From CAYPAV01 sp964408805 (GTDB taxonomy: Bacteria; Pseudomonadota; Alphaproteobacteria; UBA8366), in NCBI GenBank assembly GCA_964408805.1, contig CAYPAV010000001.1:1-64000 (forward strand): a stretch of DNA of 64,000 nt. The letters are read 5' to 3'. Below, piece after piece: positions 1 through 8,233 of this stretch; position 1 is the stretch's first letter, and every line of letters starts with the position of its first letter. The position numbers and the translations under genes are program-made. The notes beneath the pieces are model-generated. The model was not told the DNA's origin. It was given only the letters and a program-made list of their open reading frames with translations, and made no database searches.

Positions 1-668
1 TCGAAATAAATAAAACCATAGTCGCCCGTATAGCCGTTCTCGCGATAGATCCAGGCCCACTCCTCGGGCGAATAGAACGATTCGCAAGTCAGCTGCCAAT
101 ACAGCAGGTTCACCTTCTCGCGCTCGCTGCGATACGATTCGACCATCAGATAGGCGGCATCGCCGCGTCCGACCCGGACGATTTCCCGCACCGCCTTCTG
201 GAGCTCGAAGACCTTGAGATTGTGCAGCGTCGTCAGCGAGAAGACGAAATCGAATGCGTCGTCGGCAAAGGGCAGGTTGTCGGCGCGCGCGTTCTTCAGG
301 AACGGCCGGACCTCTTCCTTGGCGTTGGCGATGCCGTATTCCGAGATATCGATGCCAGCGACCTCGATTCCGGGCACCACTTGGGTGAATTCGTACAGCA
401 GATAGGCCTTGCCGCAACCAACGTCGAGAATACGCATGCCGGGTTTGAGGCCGTAATGCTTCGCCATCGCCTCCGCAACAACGCGCCAACGGCCATCGTA
501 ACTATATCCGCCGTAACCGTATTGCCGGGGTCCGTCCCAATAGTCCTCGCCGTATTGCTTGGCGATCGTCGCGCATTCTGCCTTGTCGTGCTCGACAACG
601 CGGCCGACGTAGTCGCGCGCGGTCCGCTTGTGCAGTTGGCCGGCGAAATCGATTTCTTCAAGCATCAT
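1..668 (-). CDS. class I SAM-dependent methyltransferase (3' end cut by window edge)
   Basis: Reading from an ATG at 668 gives 222 residues with no stop before base 1, so the C-terminus is missing. The SAM-binding motif I LDVGCGKAY lies near residues 80-90. An acidic end of strand 2 follows (AGIDIS), then the FDFVFSLTTLHNL segment typical of class I Rossmann methyltransferases. The start is set by context: the upstream gene's TGA ends at 669, directly next to this ATG. It is the last visible gene of the leftward carbohydrate/phosphonate operon, so a sugar or small-molecule methyl acceptor is likely. The acceptor cannot be told from sequence. Confidence 0.85.
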   Translation of the reverse strand, partial: MMLEEIDFAGQLHKRTARDYVGRVVEHDKAECATIAKQYGEDYWDGPRQYGYGGYSYDGRWRVVAEAMAKHYGLKPGMRILDVGCGKAYLLYEFTQVVPGIEVAGIDISEYGIANAKEEVRPFLKNARADNLPFADDAFDFVFSLTTLHNLKVFELQKAVREIVRVGRGDAAYLMVESYRSEREKVNLLYWQLTCESFYSPEEWAWIYRENGYTGDYGFIYF

Positions 669-1100
669 TCATAATCCAGTGGCCGCGTTCTCCAGAACCT
701 CGGAAATGCGCCAAATTTCCTCGACCCTCTTCACGTCTCGGGGGTCGGCGATTCTGTAATCCTCGACCGCCGCGTACATCACCGCGTCGGATCGCAAAAT
801 ACGGTCGTAGATAGCCCTCCGGGCGACCGGGTTACGGGGCAGCATGAACAGGCTGTAAATGATCGCACCCTCGCAGGCATCGAGCTCGTTCATCACGCCT
901 TCGAGCACGAGATAGCAGCCCGGCATCGCGAATTCGGTTGCACTCAGTAGAAACGTTAGCCCGTTTCGCGCCGCATAGTCGCGCACCACCAAGTTCTGGA
1001 CGTGCTGCGGCGTCCGATTGCCAGCGATCGGCCGGCTGGCGATATAGCCGCGATAGCCGTGCCGATCATTCCCGGGTTGGCGTTGGATTTCGGTGACCAT
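669..1100 (-). CDS. sporadic carbohydrate cluster protein, LIC12192-like
   Basis: 143 residues from the ATG at 1100. The GYRGYIASRPIAG start, the VQNLVVRDYAARNGLTFLLS segment and the YSLFMLP stretch match, from memory, the small protein named after 'sporadic carbohydrate clusters' (TIGR04323/LIC12192). That family occurs patchily in surface-glycan loci and has no known biochemical role. A longer in-frame reading upstream overlaps the 2OG oxygenase gene and looks unlike the family, so the internal ATG was chosen. Its partner, a 2OG-Fe(II) oxygenase, lies immediately upstream with a 2-bp gap, which is the association the family is known for. Confidence 0.8.
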   Translation of the reverse strand: MVTEIQRQPGNDRHGYRGYIASRPIAGNRTPQHVQNLVVRDYAARNGLTFLLSATEFAMPGCYLVLEGVMNELDACEGAIIYSLFMLPRNPVARRAIYDRILRSDAVMYAAVEDYRIADPRDVKRVEEIWRISEVLENAATGL

Positions 1101-1102
1101 AC

Positions 1103-1927
1103 CTACCCCTCGGGCGGAAATCCGGCGGGCAATCGGTAGTCGAGGCCCATCCGGCTTGCTGCGCGCAACGAAATCGGCTCGAAGAACTCGCCGAGCTTCT
1201 TGTCGGCATAGGGCGTGAACACGCCCTTGAAACGGCAATTCGTGGACCACCGGGTCTCGTCCTCGGCATTCACGATATTTCCGTGCAATAGATTCTGATT
1301 GAACACCAAGGTTTCGCCGTAGGGAATCTCAAGCCAGACGAGGTCCCCCTCCACCGCGCGCATGAACACATCGTTGCCTTGGCCCTCGAACTCGGCGAGC
1401 CGTCCGGCCGCGGCGGCACTCTTTTCGGGCGGTAGGATGAACATCGACTTGGTTCCGTGGACGTCCACGAAGGGCGTCCAATGCACCACTTCGAAGGGTG
1501 AGTCGCCGTTCAAGACGTCGCCATGGATCGGCAGCACCGAACTATCGTCGTTCGGCAGTTGGATCGACAGGTTGATTCGGCGCTGCATGCACAATTCGTT
1601 GCCGACCAACGATTGGAGCGTCTGTCCTGCGAGGGAATAGTTCCGAGCGCGCAAATCAGGCTCCGCGTTCAACCCCCTGATGACCGCGAGGCGGAGATCG
1701 TTGAGCGCGTCGGGTGATACCCGATGATGGATCGAATTCAGGAAATCGTCCGGATCTCCGACTTCCACCCGATCCAGATGCGCCGCCGTGAGATTGGCCA
1801 GCCGATCCCGAATCCAATCGAGCGACCGGCGATCTTCCACCGGCAGGATGACATATCCGTCGGCGAGGAACCGTTCCGCCAAGGCGTGTTCCTCGGGCGA
1901 CAAGAAATCGAATTTCGATCCGTTCAT
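1103..1927 (-). CDS. sporadic carbohydrate cluster 2OG-Fe(II) oxygenase
   Basis: 274 residues from an ATG at 1927 (MNGSKFDFLSPEE); the open frame extends 33 codons further into the transketolase gene but that part is arginine-rich and not protein-like. The HGD of IHGDVLNGDSPFEVVHW supplies the HxD iron ligands. The distal His is in FNQNLLHGN and a following Arg (ETRW) fits the 2-oxoglutarate carboxylate. It is therefore a 2OG/Fe(II) dioxygenase of the phytanoyl-CoA hydroxylase type, probably hydroxylating a sugar or lipid precursor of the surface polymer. It sits 14 bp after the transketolase C-terminal gene and 2 bp before the small cluster protein, so all are probably co-transcribed. Confidence 0.8.
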   Translation of the reverse strand: MNGSKFDFLSPEEHALAERFLADGYVILPVEDRRSLDWIRDRLANLTAAHLDRVEVGDPDDFLNSIHHRVSPDALNDLRLAVIRGLNAEPDLRARNYSLAGQTLQSLVGNELCMQRRINLSIQLPNDDSSVLPIHGDVLNGDSPFEVVHWTPFVDVHGTKSMFILPPEKSAAAAGRLAEFEGQGNDVFMRAVEGDLVWLEIPYGETLVFNQNLLHGNIVNAEDETRWSTNCRFKGVFTPYADKKLGEFFEPISLRAASRMGLDYRLPAGFPPEG

Positions 1928-1941
1928 GACAGTGAAATGAC

Positions 1942-2895
1942 TCAGGCAGCGGCGAGTACGCTGACCGCCTCGGTGATTGTCTGGGCAATCTGGTTGGGCT
2001 GGAGACCGCAGAGCTCCAGCAGCCAATCCTGATTGCCGTAATCCTTCAAGAACTTGTCCGGCACGCCAAGGCGCCGCATGGGTGGGACGGAATCATTTAG
2101 CCGCTCAACAATTATGTCCGTAACCGCACTTCCCAATCCGCCGAAAACCGTTCCTTCCTCGGCGGTGACGATGAGGCGCGCCGGTCTGGATAACGTGACT
2201 AGCAGCTCTTCGTCGATCGGTTTTATCGTCGGCATGTGTAGTACGTCACACGCGATCCCGCTCCGCGCAAGCAATTCGGCCGCTTCGAGCGCGCGACCGG
2301 TCGTCACACCCGTTGCAACGATCAGCACGGGACCGAATTTGCCCTCTTCGGCCTTCCGAAGGTGATACCCCCGGCCGATTTCGAAGCCGTCCTCCGGGTT
2401 GGTCACGACCGGATCTCCGCCCTTAGCCAGACGGATATAAATCGGACCTGGCCAATCTGGGGAGACACGCATGAAACGACGCATTTCCTCAGCATCGGCA
2501 ACCGCGATCACCGTCATATTCGGTAGGGCGCGCATGATTGCGATGTCTTCGATCGCAACATGGGTCGGACCGAGAGGTGCGTAGACAAGTCCGCCACCAT
2601 TGGCGATCAGGCGGACCGGCAAATTGTGCAAGCACAAATCCACCGCAACCTGTTCGTAGCAGCGACGAGTCAAGAACGTGGCAATCGTATTGACGTAGGG
2701 TACGTATCCTTCCATCGCCATTCCCGCCGCCATACCGACGATATTTGCCTCGCTGACACCCTCCATGAAATGACGGTCCGGACATGCCAACTTCATATCG
2801 TCGAGGAGCCCGGGGCTGAGGTCCGACCCAATGAAAACGATACGATCGTCCGCAAGCGCTATTTCGGCGACCATTTCGACGCAGGCTCTCCGCAT
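1942..2895 (-). CDS. transketolase-like protein, C-terminal (pyrimidine-binding) subunit
   Basis: 317 residues from the ATG at 2895. It corresponds to the Pyr and C-terminal domains of transketolase/DXS-like enzymes: EGVSEANIVGMAAGMAMEG carries the conserved Glu that activates thiamine diphosphate. The C-terminal domain follows from about residue 185 (VLIVATGVTTGRALEAAELL). Its start codon shares one base with the TAA of the N-terminal half (TAATG), a translational-coupling arrangement expected for subunits made in equal amounts. Such split transketolases are known in carbohydrate and natural-product clusters, where they transfer a two-carbon unit in making unusual sugars. The actual substrate is unknown. 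Confidence 0.85.
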   Translation of the reverse strand: MRRACVEMVAEIALADDRIVFIGSDLSPGLLDDMKLACPDRHFMEGVSEANIVGMAAGMAMEGYVPYVNTIATFLTRRCYEQVAVDLCLHNLPVRLIANGGGLVYAPLGPTHVAIEDIAIMRALPNMTVIAVADAEEMRRFMRVSPDWPGPIYIRLAKGGDPVVTNPEDGFEIGRGYHLRKAEEGKFGPVLIVATGVTTGRALEAAELLARSGIACDVLHMPTIKPIDEELLVTLSRPARLIVTAEEGTVFGGLGSAVTDIIVERLNDSVPPMRRLGVPDKFLKDYGNQDWLLELCGLQPNQIAQTITEAVSVLAAA

Positions 2896-3746
2896 TAGGC
2901 TTCTTCCAAGGCGACGGTAAGTCGCTCGATCAGGTCGCCCGAAATTCGGGATTGATGATGCCAATCGGGATCGTGCTCCGCGAACCCGATTCCCTTGCCC
3001 TTGACCGTATGACAGATCACGACGGACGGCTTGGATTGGTCGAGCGGCAGTTGCGTGAAGACATTGCGCAATGCGTCGATATCATGCCCGTTGACCTCGG
3101 CAACGGCGAAACCAAATGCCTGCCATTTGTCGCGCAACGGTTCCAATTCGAGAATCTCGGCGGTTGGCCCTGCGGACTGAATCTTATTGTAATCGATAAT
3201 CGCAACAAGGTTCGCCAAGTCGTGCTTTGCCGCGCACATCGCGGCTTCCCAAACGGAACCTTCGTTAATCTCCCCATCGCCCATGATGACAAAGACGCGA
3301 TTGGCCCGACGGCGCATTCGCGCCGCCAATGCCCGACCGACACCGATCGGTAGGCCATGACCGAGAGCACCCGTCGATGCCTCCACCCCCGGCACCTTGT
3401 CCGATTCCGGGTGGCCGCCCAGAATTGAACCTTGCCGGCAAAACGTCTTGAGTTCCGCCAACGGAAAAAAGCCTTTGTCGGCCAAAAGCGCGTAGAGCGC
3501 CAAGCAACCATGGCCCTTGCTAAGAATGCAGCGATCGCGCTCCGGCCAAAACGGATCCTCGGGACGAACGTCCAAGACATCGTCGTAGAGCACCCGAACA
3601 ATTTCTATCAGAGACATCGACGATCCGATATGCCCTCTCTCGCCGCCTTTTAGCGCCTCGATCACCAGGCCACGCAAATAACGCGATCGCTCATCCAGGG
3701 GCGGACTTTCCGGGCTTCGTCCCAATGCGACCGGATTAGCTGTCAT
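2895..3746 (-). CDS. transketolase-like protein, N-terminal (ThDP-binding) subunit
   Basis: 283 residues from the ATG at 3746 (MTANPVALGRS). It carries the pyrophosphate-binding domain: the early KGGERGHIGSSMS segment, STGALGHGLPIGVGRA, and the ThDP/Mg motif GDGEINEGSVWEA followed by an Asn (DYNK). The chosen ATG overlaps the stop of the kinase gene by 11 bp; a longer reading of 25 extra codons overlaps it more and lacks family resemblance. Together with the next gene it would form a two-subunit transketolase acting on sugar phosphates in the cytoplasm, supplying a precursor to the glycan pathway. Confidence 0.85.
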   Translation of the reverse strand: MTANPVALGRSPESPPLDERSRYLRGLVIEALKGGERGHIGSSMSLIEIVRVLYDDVLDVRPEDPFWPERDRCILSKGHGCLALYALLADKGFFPLAELKTFCRQGSILGGHPESDKVPGVEASTGALGHGLPIGVGRALAARMRRRANRVFVIMGDGEINEGSVWEAAMCAAKHDLANLVAIIDYNKIQSAGPTAEILELEPLRDKWQAFGFAVAEVNGHDIDALRNVFTQLPLDQSKPSVVICHTVKGKGIGFAEHDPDWHHQSRISGDLIERLTVALEEA

Positions 3747-4779
3747 AGGGAAAACTCCGGAGACTTCTCTCCGCAACTTCCAACAAATCGTTGGATTTCC
3801 TGAGTTGGTTGTCCAAAACAACTTCGCGTTCCGCTTCGTTGCCGGCGATTACGCGACGTTCCCAGCGGATCGGGAGGAACTCGTTCAAAACGATCAGGCT
3901 CCATCTTAATCCATATAGAGGGAATAATGTTCTGGCGCGCGCCGCATAGTCGGGATCGTCACCGTATATCGATTCCGTTTCGGCTATGAAGCGTCTCTTT
4001 TGTTCGGCGCTGAGCGACATTCCCGGGTGAAGCAGAAATTCCGTACCGAGCTTGACCGGCTCGTCCCAGCCAAAATACTCAAAATCAAAAAACATCAGCC
4101 GGCCATCCGACTTCCGCCGCGCATTGTGAAAGCCAAAATCAGCGGGGCTGAGTGTGCAAAACTCCCGCGAGAGATTAGCGTCGAAATCCATGCCGGAGCA
4201 GTCGTAATGCCGGCGCGCGAGCATCTCCGCTTCCTCGAAGCACGGGCGGATGCACTGCTTCGTCAAATGATCGAGCCGACTGTTTGGCGGGGCCACGCGC
4301 ATAAGATCGTCGAGACGGCGTTCGATCTGCAAAACGAGTTCCCCCGCCGACAAGCAAGTTTGCGACGCCAGGGGCAATTTCATGGCGTCCGCGGACTTTC
4401 GAAGCTCGTGCAGTACCCCGACAAATTCGAGCGCGGTTGATATATCGTCATCGGTGGGAGTCGTAACCGGCTCTCCCTCGACCCACTCATAGAGCGCAAG
4501 ATTATGTTCACGATCTATCGCGACAGGGGCGGGTACGGAGGAAACGCCGTTGCCGCTCAGGAAACAAAGAGCGCTGTATTCCGCGCCTATGCGATCACGG
4601 GAGTCGCTGGCATCCTCAAGGTAGAGTTTGAGAGCGAAATCGCTTCCGTTCGCAGAGACCCTATAAACTTGATTGTTCGATCCACCACCAATACGGACGG
4701 GCGGTTCGATCGGGGCGCCAGCAAGCGCCGAGACAACCTGATGCATTCGTTTCGAGTTCGCGCTAGCCGAGGATAGCAT
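3736..4779 (-). CDS. APH/choline-kinase-fold phosphotransferase
   Basis: 347 residues. The N-lobe shows a glycine-rich loop (IGGGSNNQVYRV) and a lysine strand (FALKLYL). The catalytic loop reads SPADFGFHNARR, where Asp and Asn match the HGDxxxxN of aminoglycoside/choline kinases, although the usual His is Pro. The metal-binding Asp is in FFDFEYFGWDEP. It should phosphorylate a hydroxyl group on a small molecule, plausibly a sugar or alcohol of this locus; resistance to an antibiotic is unlikely given the context. An AGGA 9 bases upstream supports the ATG at 4779, which overlaps the HAD gene by 17 bp. Confidence 0.75.
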   Translation of the reverse strand: MLSSASANSKRMHQVVSALAGAPIEPPVRIGGGSNNQVYRVSANGSDFALKLYLEDASDSRDRIGAEYSALCFLSGNGVSSVPAPVAIDREHNLALYEWVEGEPVTTPTDDDISTALEFVGVLHELRKSADAMKLPLASQTCLSAGELVLQIERRLDDLMRVAPPNSRLDHLTKQCIRPCFEEAEMLARRHYDCSGMDFDANLSREFCTLSPADFGFHNARRKSDGRLMFFDFEYFGWDEPVKLGTEFLLHPGMSLSAEQKRRFIAETESIYGDDPDYAARARTLFPLYGLRWSLIVLNEFLPIRWERRVIAGNEAEREVVLDNQLRKSNDLLEVAERSLRSFPYDS

Positions 4780-5383
4780 CGCTTATTTCCTGCCAACTTT
4801 GGCAAATCGTTGCCCGAACGCCCGATGGCCGAACGGCCTGTCTCGAAAACAGATAACCCTCGACGCTCGATGGGAAGGAAGGGTGTAGGAAGACTTGTTC
4901 CAAATCATCAATGAAGTGGCTGCAGCGGGTTGTCGAAATTCGCGCGACCTTGTCAGCGCGCGTGGTTTCGAAATAGATGTTTTCGCGCTTGAAAGCGAAT
5001 CCATCAACATCGAAGAAACCGTGATCCTCCATCCAATCATAGGCAACGTTGCGCAAATTTACCTCCGAGTCAAAGTGCGCGAACTCCGTCTTGTGGCTGA
5101 TAATCGACAATGGAATCCGGCACTCTCGACACTTAAGAATAAATTCGGAAACGCCAACGATCAATTCCGCACGACCCATTAATCGTCCGTAGACCTGCCC
5201 CTGCATGCGCTGCCACTCGTATTCTCCATTTTCGCGCCGTTTAATCGTGTCCCGAACTTCCGTCTTGCTACCTGTAAAATCATCTGGCACGAGGCGCTTG
5301 TCGCGGGCGAAATCAAGAAATACGTGATCATATCCCGCGATCGTATTGTCGAAATCAATACCAATATGCACGGCCCGTGTCAT
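4763..5383 (-). CDS. HAD-superfamily hydrolase-like protein
   Basis: 206 residues. HAD motif I is GIDFDNTIAG near residues 8-17. Motif II is likely the Ser of SIISHKTE, and motif IV is HFIDDLEQVF near residue 160. These fit a magnesium-dependent phosphatase with a C1-type cap inserted between motifs I and II. Between a kinase and a kinase/nucleotidyltransferase, the natural role is removal of one phosphate from a bisphosphorylated sugar, as GmhB does in ADP-heptose synthesis. That role is inferred from context. The gene overlaps the downstream kinase gene by 17 bp. Confidence 0.7.
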   Translation of the reverse strand: MTRAVHIGIDFDNTIAGYDHVFLDFARDKRLVPDDFTGSKTEVRDTIKRRENGEYEWQRMQGQVYGRLMGRAELIVGVSEFILKCRECRIPLSIISHKTEFAHFDSEVNLRNVAYDWMEDHGFFDVDGFAFKRENIYFETTRADKVARISTTRCSHFIDDLEQVFLHPSFPSSVEGYLFSRQAVRPSGVRATICQSWQEISDAILG

Positions 5384-5514
5384 CTAACCGTCCGAATATT
5401 GGTTCGAACGCCAAGACGTACCGCGGCGCCCTTTCCGCCCGCTACCTTGGTCTTCAAAGGCAACACCGTGGCCGTCGAGAAGCCGTTTTCGATTGTTCGC
5501 CGCATAGGAGACAC

Positions 5515-7083
5515 TTACTTCAACAAGCTTACAATGGCCTTTTTCACGGCGCCCTTTTCGACGAAATTACGGTGTCCGACGACCCCGATTTTTATTCCGC
5601 CAACGATGTTGCCGATGAAGCCAACATCGGTTGCCCCACCACCCACTGCGAACAGGGCCGACGTAATCGCCAAAAACGCGTCACCCGCGCCGATCGTATC
5701 GACCGGTGTATGCGCGAAGGCGGGCACATCGGTGAATCCGGTGTCGCGGTCCCAAATCAAACATCCGTGCGCGCCTTGGGTAACCGCGAGCTTTTGACAC
5801 TGCAACACGGGTCGAAGGCGGTCGGAAACGATCGTCTGCAAGCTTGCCCGCTTGTCATGCGCCGCCAAGCGGGCCTCTTTGTCGTCAATGCATACATAAT
5901 CGGCTTGTTCGTATTTGGTGACCAGATTGAAGCCCATATTGCCGGCGTTCGCTTGAGCATTCGCGGCCAGGAATCGAGCTCGAGAAGCAAGCGTATCAAT
6001 GATCGGGTCGACCAGCACGCCATGGCCGAAGTCACAAACGACAACGAGATCGAAATCGGCCGCCCGAGACATGAGATAGCGATCCAATTCGGTGACTTCC
6101 TCATCCGCGAGTGGACTATCTTCCATATAGTAGATTTCGAAAAGCTTGTTGAGGTGACCTTCTTCCACGAAGCGTCGCTTGCGCAATGTCGGTCGTCGGT
6201 GATGAACAAATTGCTTCAGCGTAACATTCGGCAACAGCTGATCGCGCACCAGATCTTCATGGCTGTCGATCTCGCCCAGGAACGTGGCGACTTCGACCTC
6301 GCGGCAGAACCCGGCGGCGTGATTTGCCGCCGCAATTACGCCGCCCGCGAACACTTCCTGATTCTTGTATAGCGTGGCGATTATGTTCTCTTTACTCGCT
6401 TTCCCCAGCGCTTCGACATAGTCGTATTGGTCGATAATCGTCTCACCGACGAAAAGAACCTTCAAATCCGCGACACGATCGATCAGTTCGAGCGCGCGCT
6501 CCCCACCGCCGTCGTGACGCAGATCGTCAAGGAACGACTGTGCCGGCGGATCGAGGGTGGTGAAATGTTCATTAATCAGCGCCGACGAGCTAAAAGTAAT
6601 TTCATCGGTAAAAACGATGCGCCCGCCGTATTTCTCCACTGCCATACGTTCGTCTTTGATCTTACCCGTGACGTCATCCTCGGCATTCGCATAATCACTT
6701 CCCTTTGCGTACACTGTTGGCTGAATTGCATCGATAAGCGATTCTGCGGTTTTGGCTTCGTTGACGCCGGCCCAGTCGACGTAGTTGATCGCGGAAAGCA
6801 TTTCCGCCCGCATGGTTTGGCTGAAAACGGGCCGTCCCGGGCCCTTGCCCACAAACGCATCACCGGTCACCGTGACAATCAAGATATCGCCAAGCTGCCG
6901 GGCCGCTTCGAGATGGCGGACATGTCCAAGATGCAGCAGATCGAATACGCCATGCGTTAGAACCACGGTTTTCCCCGCCGCGCGTGCCGAACGACTGATT
7001 TCAGTGAGTTCCCCAATGGATTTGACACAATCGCGTGCCAGACTCGCGCGAGATCGATCGCGTACACTGTCTTCGTTATTCAT
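5515..7083 (-). CDS. bifunctional nucleotidyltransferase-PfkB sugar kinase (HldE-like, reversed domain order)
   Basis: 522 residues. Residues about 38-165 form a cytidylyltransferase-like domain with the HxGH motif (LLHLGHVRHL) and an SSSALI segment equivalent to ISSTxI. Residues about 190-520 form a PfkB/ribokinase domain with the catalytic DTIGAGDAF motif near the C-terminus. In E. coli HldE the kinase comes first and the nucleotidyltransferase second; here the order is reversed. A sugar-1-phosphate made by the kinase would be activated to an NDP-sugar by the other half. The neighbouring HAD phosphatase and epimerase complete a heptose-like activation pathway, but the sugar is not identified. 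About 130 bp without a gene separate it from the HAD gene. Confidence 0.8.
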   Translation of the reverse strand: MNNEDSVRDRSRASLARDCVKSIGELTEISRSARAAGKTVVLTHGVFDLLHLGHVRHLEAARQLGDILIVTVTGDAFVGKGPGRPVFSQTMRAEMLSAINYVDWAGVNEAKTAESLIDAIQPTVYAKGSDYANAEDDVTGKIKDERMAVEKYGGRIVFTDEITFSSSALINEHFTTLDPPAQSFLDDLRHDGGGERALELIDRVADLKVLFVGETIIDQYDYVEALGKASKENIIATLYKNQEVFAGGVIAAANHAAGFCREVEVATFLGEIDSHEDLVRDQLLPNVTLKQFVHHRRPTLRKRRFVEEGHLNKLFEIYYMEDSPLADEEVTELDRYLMSRAADFDLVVVCDFGHGVLVDPIIDTLASRARFLAANAQANAGNMGFNLVTKYEQADYVCIDDKEARLAAHDKRASLQTIVSDRLRPVLQCQKLAVTQGAHGCLIWDRDTGFTDVPAFAHTPVDTIGAGDAFLAITSALFAVGGGATDVGFIGNIVGGIKIGVVGHRNFVEKGAVKKAIVSLLK

Positions 7084-7173
7084 TATTTATGGGGTCCGGG
7101 TATCTTTGAATTTTCTTTTGAATCTAGCGCGCGACAGGATTGATATAGATTGACCCCGGCGGCGCGTGCCTGT

Positions 7174-8178
7174 TTAAACCGCTTCCGCGGTTTTCATGGT
7201 TCGTACATTAAAATACCAATCATTGTCGAAACTTCGTGGCAATTTTCCCTGACGGAACGCCTTGCAGAGGTCGCGGACGGCATCCTCGACACTAAACTCG
7301 GGGACGAATCCGATTTTGTCAGCGATTTTATCCGAGGTGACCCGATATGATCGATTGTCGTCGCTCGGTGTCCGCTCGATTTCAATCGGGGCTGACTCCG
7401 GGAACTCTTCCTCGACGACCCGCTTTACCACTTGAGCGATTTCGATCACCTTCATGTTCCGATAGCCGGCATTGAATGTTTCGCCCGCAATTTTATCCTT
7501 CGGCAAGTCGAGAAGGAGCTTGTAGAGCCGAACCATGTCCTCGATATGCAGGTTGGGCCGATATTGTTCCCCCCCGAAAACGGTGATCTTGCCTTTGTTG
7601 ACCGCGAAATTCGTCAAAATGTTGACGGTCAGATCGAGTCGACAACGGGGCGCATAGCCGCAAACCGTGGACGGCCGGATCGTAACGCAGGTGAAATCCT
7701 CGGCTTGGTGCTTGAACAGCAAGGGTTCGCACATTCCCTTGAATTTATTGTAGAGCGTCAAAGGTACGAGCGGGTGATCCTCGCGCACCTCCGGACTGTC
7801 CGACACACCGTAGACGGAACTTGTCGAGGCATAGATGAACCGTTTTACGCCGCTTCCCTTGGCGGCGACAACGAGATCTTCAAAGCAATCGAAATTGATC
7901 GAGGTCGAGAGCTGATCGTCGAGTTCGAAACTCGGATCGTTCGAGATACAAGCGAGATGAATGACTGCGTCGGCACCTTCGCAGGCCGCGCGAAATCGAT
8001 TCGCATCGCGGATATCGCCTTCAACCAAATTCAGATTTGGGTCATCGGTCGGTAAATGGGCATTACCGAAATATAGGATGTCATAGACAGCGACCTGGTG
8101 CCCCGCAGCCAACAATCGTGGAGTCAGAAGACTTCCGACGTAACCGGCTCCACCGGTTATGACGATTTTTTTCAACAC
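7174..8178 (-). CDS. NAD-dependent nucleotide-sugar epimerase/dehydratase (extended SDR)
   Basis: 334 residues. The Rossmann motif GGAGYVGS occurs at residues 9-16. The catalytic Ser lies in STSSVYG and the Tyr/Lys pair in YNKFK. RPSTVCGYAPR is the usual substrate-loop region of UDP/GDP/ADP-sugar epimerases. It should modify a nucleotide sugar (C4 or C6 epimerisation, or dehydration) in the cytoplasm, probably the product of the adjacent nucleotidyltransferase-kinase. It lies 90 bp upstream of that gene on the same strand, so the two probably work in sequence. Confidence 0.85.
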   Translation of the reverse strand: MLKKIVITGGAGYVGSLLTPRLLAAGHQVAVYDILYFGNAHLPTDDPNLNLVEGDIRDANRFRAACEGADAVIHLACISNDPSFELDDQLSTSINFDCFEDLVVAAKGSGVKRFIYASTSSVYGVSDSPEVREDHPLVPLTLYNKFKGMCEPLLFKHQAEDFTCVTIRPSTVCGYAPRCRLDLTVNILTNFAVNKGKITVFGGEQYRPNLHIEDMVRLYKLLLDLPKDKIAGETFNAGYRNMKVIEIAQVVKRVVEEEFPESAPIEIERTPSDDNRSYRVTSDKIADKIGFVPEFSVEDAVRDLCKAFRQGKLPRSFDNDWYFNVRTMKTAEAV

Positions 8179-8233
8179 AATTCGATCAATCTCTCTCTAT
8201 TTCACGAAATTCCATCGATCCCCGGCGTACCGC

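Noticed and set aside
1942..3746. Reading the split ThDP protein as phosphonopyruvate decarboxylase
   Set aside because: Domain order and motifs are those of transketolase, and Ppd is normally a single smaller chain of another ThDP family.
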